8,710 nucleotides of DNA from Lentisphaeria bacterium. GTDB taxonomy: Bacteria > Verrucomicrobiota > Lentisphaeria > Victivallales > Victivallaceae. Every line of letters begins with the position of its first letter. The stretch's first letter is position 1. The stretch lies in the NCBI GenBank assembly GCA_900768505.1, contig CAAGED010000052.1, positions 1 through 8,710 of the forward strand, written 5' to 3'. The position numbers were made by a program, and so were the translations under genes. Shown here piece by piece: positions 6,962 to 8,710 of the stretch. The notes under the pieces are model-generated. The model had not been told where the DNA came from. It did not search any database and saw nothing but the letters and a program-made list of their open reading frames with translations.

Positions 6962-7133
6962 CGGTAAAGCCGCGACCTTGAATCTGGTCTTCATGCCACT
7001 CATGCTTTTGATTAGTGGCACGGGCGGCGGTTTTGAACTTGGAAAGAAAACGCTTTTTCTGGGTGGTAACGGTGTTCAAGGCCGGGCTGAGATCGCGGCG
7101 TTTGTTCGAGAGCGAATAAGAGTAAACTGACAT
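6948..7133 (-). pseudogene. N-terminus of SU10/DUF5309-like phage major capsid protein, 3'-truncated
   Basis: Translation from the ATG at 7133 gives about 61 phage-like residues. The RRDLSPALNTVTTQKKRFLS segment followed by NQKHEWHEDQI resembles the N-terminal arm of SU10-type (DUF5309) major capsid proteins, in which a 'DLS...PFLS' segment precedes an HEWQ-D motif. Homology ends at about Tyr61 (6951-6953). The frame stays open to 6696, but that part is antisense to the PTS-CBS gene and is not capsid sequence. The start is supported by AAGGAG (7148-7143) nine bases upstream and by position, 19 bases after the protease/scaffold stop, where a Mu-type head module has its capsid gene. More than 200 C-terminal residues should be missing. 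It is not obviously of the Mu gpT family. The family call rests on short similarity. Confidence 0.6.
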
Positions 7134-7152
7134 AATTTAAATCTCCTTTTTT

Positions 7153-7611
7153 TTACATGTTTTGAGCGTTAGTGTTGGCAAATTCGATAGCTTCTGACAC
7201 AGAGGCAAAAGGCTTGGCGGGAAGCGGAGGTGCTGCGTGAAATTCACCCATCTCCAGAGTCTTAAGCGGTACTGCGCAGCCGTCGGCGACGTTGCTGCAA
7301 TAGTCACTCCACTCGGCGGCTGACATCTTTTTAAAGTAGTCACGCTCCAACATTGCAGTTGTAAGTTTCCCACGGCGCATCGCCTCCTGACGCACGGCGG
7401 AAAGATTTCGCGCCTCTTCCGCACACTCCAATGCGGCCACCTTTTTTTTCAGCTCATCCGAGCTGTCAGCTCCGGTTTTGAGCGCCGCCAATTTTGCCCG
7501 GAGGTTTTCCACGGTGACATCATCGCCCAGCACCTCCTTAAGCAAGTTTAAAATTTTTGTCTGTTCTTCAGCTGCATTTGCAACTGCCGGATTCGTGGTT
7601 TCGTCCGCCAT
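7153..7611 (-). CDS. nested in-frame scaffold protein (Mu gpZ-like) from internal start
   Basis: Inside the protease frame, Met198 (codon 7611-7609) has AGGAG (7622-7618) exactly six bases upstream, as strong as the ribosome binding sites of the main genes. Initiation there would give a 152-residue protein starting MADETTNPAVANAAEEQTK. It would consist only of the acidic, helix-rich scaffold half and share its stop with the protease. Phage Mu (I/Z) and lambda (C/Nu3) are known to make scaffold this way. That the internal start is used here is inference from the site and the domain boundary. Confidence 0.6.
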   Translation of the reverse strand: MADETTNPAVANAAEEQTKILNLLKEVLGDDVTVENLRAKLAALKTGADSSDELKKKVAALECAEEARNLSAVRQEAMRRGKLTTAMLERDYFKKMSAAEWSDYCSNVADGCAVPLKTLEMGEFHAAPPLPAKPFASVSEAIEFANTNAQNM

Positions 7612-8202
7612 CTTTTTCTCCTGTTTTTCAGTTAATTTTTTTATCGCTTCGGAGACCTTCTCTGCCGAAACTTCGTCATCATCTTCATCAGTATCCGCCG
7701 CAGAAAGTTCACAAACACCTTGCAGGTGCGGATTATTGGTCAAGGCCACTGAGCTGATACGCAGTGGAGATTTGCCGTCCAACCCCCGCAAAGTGGGCGA
7801 AAAGTATCGAAATTGTTTAGCTTTCATCACTTCACGGCCAATTGGCAGATACTCTACATCGCTCATGTAAAGAGCATCTCCTTTCAACTTAAGGCTGCCA
7901 AATCCCGCCACCCCCGCATATCGGGGAAGCTGTTTCAAAAGTTCACTCTCGTCCATGCCAATCTTGCCGGCCAAATTGCTCACCACATGGTTGCAGTCTA
8001 AAGGGATTTTCGCCCTTTTTTCCTGCTGGTAAGCAACAATACTTTCCAAATCTGCCATCTCCAGAGCCAGTACAACCGGCATAGCGCTGCTTCTGGTAAC
8101 GACCGTCTCTCCGGCATGGATAAGCGGCCACTCCACCGGCAGACGATCGGCATCGTAGGTGATGTCGCTCATCTCAAGAGTGGAGAGTTCTTTGATAGTC
8201 AT
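7153..8202 (-). CDS. Mu gpI-like phage head maturation protease with C-terminal scaffold region
   Basis: This 349-residue protein resembles phage Mu gpI (Mu-like prophage I protein), the protease that processes the scaffold and capsid inside the prohead. Conserved landmarks are IPLDCNH (His72, in place of the usual IPLDYEH), FRYFSP (131-136, candidate Ser135) and ISSVALTNNPHL (149-160). A very acidic linker (172-177) then leads into a charged, probably coiled-coil scaffold-like half. That half contains ILNLLKEVLGDD and DELKKKVAALECAEEARN and ends at NAQNM. Catalytic residues are inferred from family motifs, not proven. The ATG at 8202 has AAGGAG (8215-8210) seven bases upstream. It lies 66 bases after the morphogenesis gene and 19 bases before the capsid gene, as in Mu-type head modules. 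The frame is intact. Confidence 0.82.
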   Translation of the reverse strand: MTIKELSTLEMSDITYDADRLPVEWPLIHAGETVVTRSSAMPVVLALEMADLESIVAYQQEKRAKIPLDCNHVVSNLAGKIGMDESELLKQLPRYAGVAGFGSLKLKGDALYMSDVEYLPIGREVMKAKQFRYFSPTLRGLDGKSPLRISSVALTNNPHLQGVCELSAADTDEDDDEVSAEKVSEAIKKLTEKQEKKMADETTNPAVANAAEEQTKILNLLKEVLGDDVTVENLRAKLAALKTGADSSDELKKKVAALECAEEARNLSAVRQEAMRRGKLTTAMLERDYFKKMSAAEWSDYCSNVADGCAVPLKTLEMGEFHAAPPLPAKPFASVSEAIEFANTNAQNM

Positions 8203-8268
8203 AAAATTTCTCCTTTTTTTGGTGGGTATGCGACAAACACAACAAGCCGGAGATGTCCGACTGCCGTG

Positions 8269-8710
8269 CTATCGCTGTTTTTCAAGTAGTTTTTCGGCTA
8301 TTTTGATGCCTTGATCAAGTGTCCACTGCTGATCAGGCCACCACTTGTCCGCCTTTTGACGGCGTGTAGCCTTGCAAAGCGCGTAAACCGCGATAAAATT
8401 TTCGCCATCGGAATAGCCAATAACATTTTTTTTATCGCCTTCAGAACCTTTTGGACGAAAGAGAGTGACTCCGTGCTGGATTTCAAACTCCTCCGCCCGC
8501 ATCCCTTGAGCTTCTTTTATAATGGGAATGGTCAAAGCGGATTTCTCTTTTACGCGGATGATTCCGCCGTATTCCTTGTGGGCTCCGATGTAACTCAAGC
8601 ACTCCACATGCGCCTCAAAAGGGGTCAATTTGGTCACTCTGGTCATGGAAGCAATCATCTTCCAGAGACGCCGGCCGCCTTTGCGCCGGGCATTGGCGCG
8701 GGCTTTATCC
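8269..8710 (-). CDS. phage virion morphogenesis (Mu gpG / HK97 gp10-like) protein, 5'-partial
   Basis: The frame is open to the right edge and enters as DKARANARRKGGRRLWKM, so the true start lies outside the window; about 146 residues are visible. An internal ATG at 8658 is unlikely to be the start, because the basic coding-like sequence continues upstream and no Shine-Dalgarno precedes it. The core YIGAHKEYGG, followed by IIRVKEKSALTIPI, resembles the 'H.(F/Y)GG.I+.k..k.L.IP' signature of tail-completion and virion-morphogenesis proteins (Mu gpG, HK97 gp10-like), which act at the head-tail junction. Its position immediately before the protease matches Mu gene order. A C-terminal region rich in Trp, Lys and Gln (KADKWWPDQQW) ends at a TAG. 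The role is a moderate-confidence assignment from motif plus synteny. Confidence 0.5.
   Translation of the reverse strand, partial: DKARANARRKGGRRLWKMIASMTRVTKLTPFEAHVECLSYIGAHKEYGGIIRVKEKSALTIPIIKEAQGMRAEEFEIQHGVTLFRPKGSEGDKKNVIGYSDGENFIAVYALCKATRRQKADKWWPDQQWTLDQGIKIAEKLLEKQR

Noticed and set aside
8248..8259. Small CGGA/TCCG hairpin in the 66-base gap between phage genes
   Set aside because: The stem has only four base pairs and no T run on the coding (-) strand, too weak for a terminator.

Overview
The window reads as a bacterial chromosome or metagenomic contig fragment with three parts: a sugar-catabolism cluster on the + strand, two further + strand genes, and a piece of a phage head-morphogenesis module on the - strand. 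The host is tentatively a PVC-type anaerobe (Lentisphaerota or a relative). This rests only on gene content: a Gfo/Idh/MocA oxidoreductase, a GH36-type alpha-galactosidase, an ADP-ribosylglycohydrolase-like protein with an extra beta domain, and a PTS IIA-CBS protein. No rRNA, tRNA, CRISPR array or complete insertion sequence was seen.

Positions 1-98 hold AT-rich sequence with no recognisable gene. At about 98 a Gfo/Idh/MocA oxidoreductase begins abruptly. Only its C-terminal part is present; the NAD-binding Rossmann domain is missing. A 256-base gap with a possible weak terminator and a possible promoter leads to a GH36 alpha-galactosidase-like enzyme (945-2606). After 33 bases comes a 704-residue ADP-ribosylglycohydrolase family protein (2640-4754). 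Neither enzyme has a signal peptide, so the pair probably acts in the cytoplasm on imported glycosides or their products.

A separate transcription unit follows. It has a good sigma-70-like promoter (4782-4810), an 18-bp AT-rich palindrome just downstream, a 374-residue extended SDR of the thioester-reductase/male-sterility type (4901-6025), and a strong intrinsic terminator (6061-6096). Next is a leader with a 10-bp direct repeat and a hairpin, then a PTS EIIA (fructose/mannitol type) plus CBS protein (6320-6961) that breaks off inside its first CBS motif.

At about 6945-6956 the sequence changes abruptly to phage genes on the - strand. In their direction of transcription these are a partial virion-morphogenesis (Mu gpG/HK97 gp10-like) protein, a Mu gpI-like protease with a nested in-frame scaffold start, and the first ~60 residues of an SU10/DUF5309-like major capsid protein. 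The order matches phage Mu (G, I/Z, capsid), but the capsid looks like a different family from Mu T. The PTS-CBS gene and the capsid gene run towards each other and both lose their 3' ends at the same point, so this is a deletion, a rearrangement or an assembly chimera, not a normal prophage attachment boundary.

The most rewarding points are the nested protease/scaffold arrangement, the double-truncation junction, and the pairing of alpha-galactosidase with an ADP-ribosylglycohydrolase-like protein carrying an extra C-terminal beta domain. I saw no clear evidence for a wholly undescribed system.
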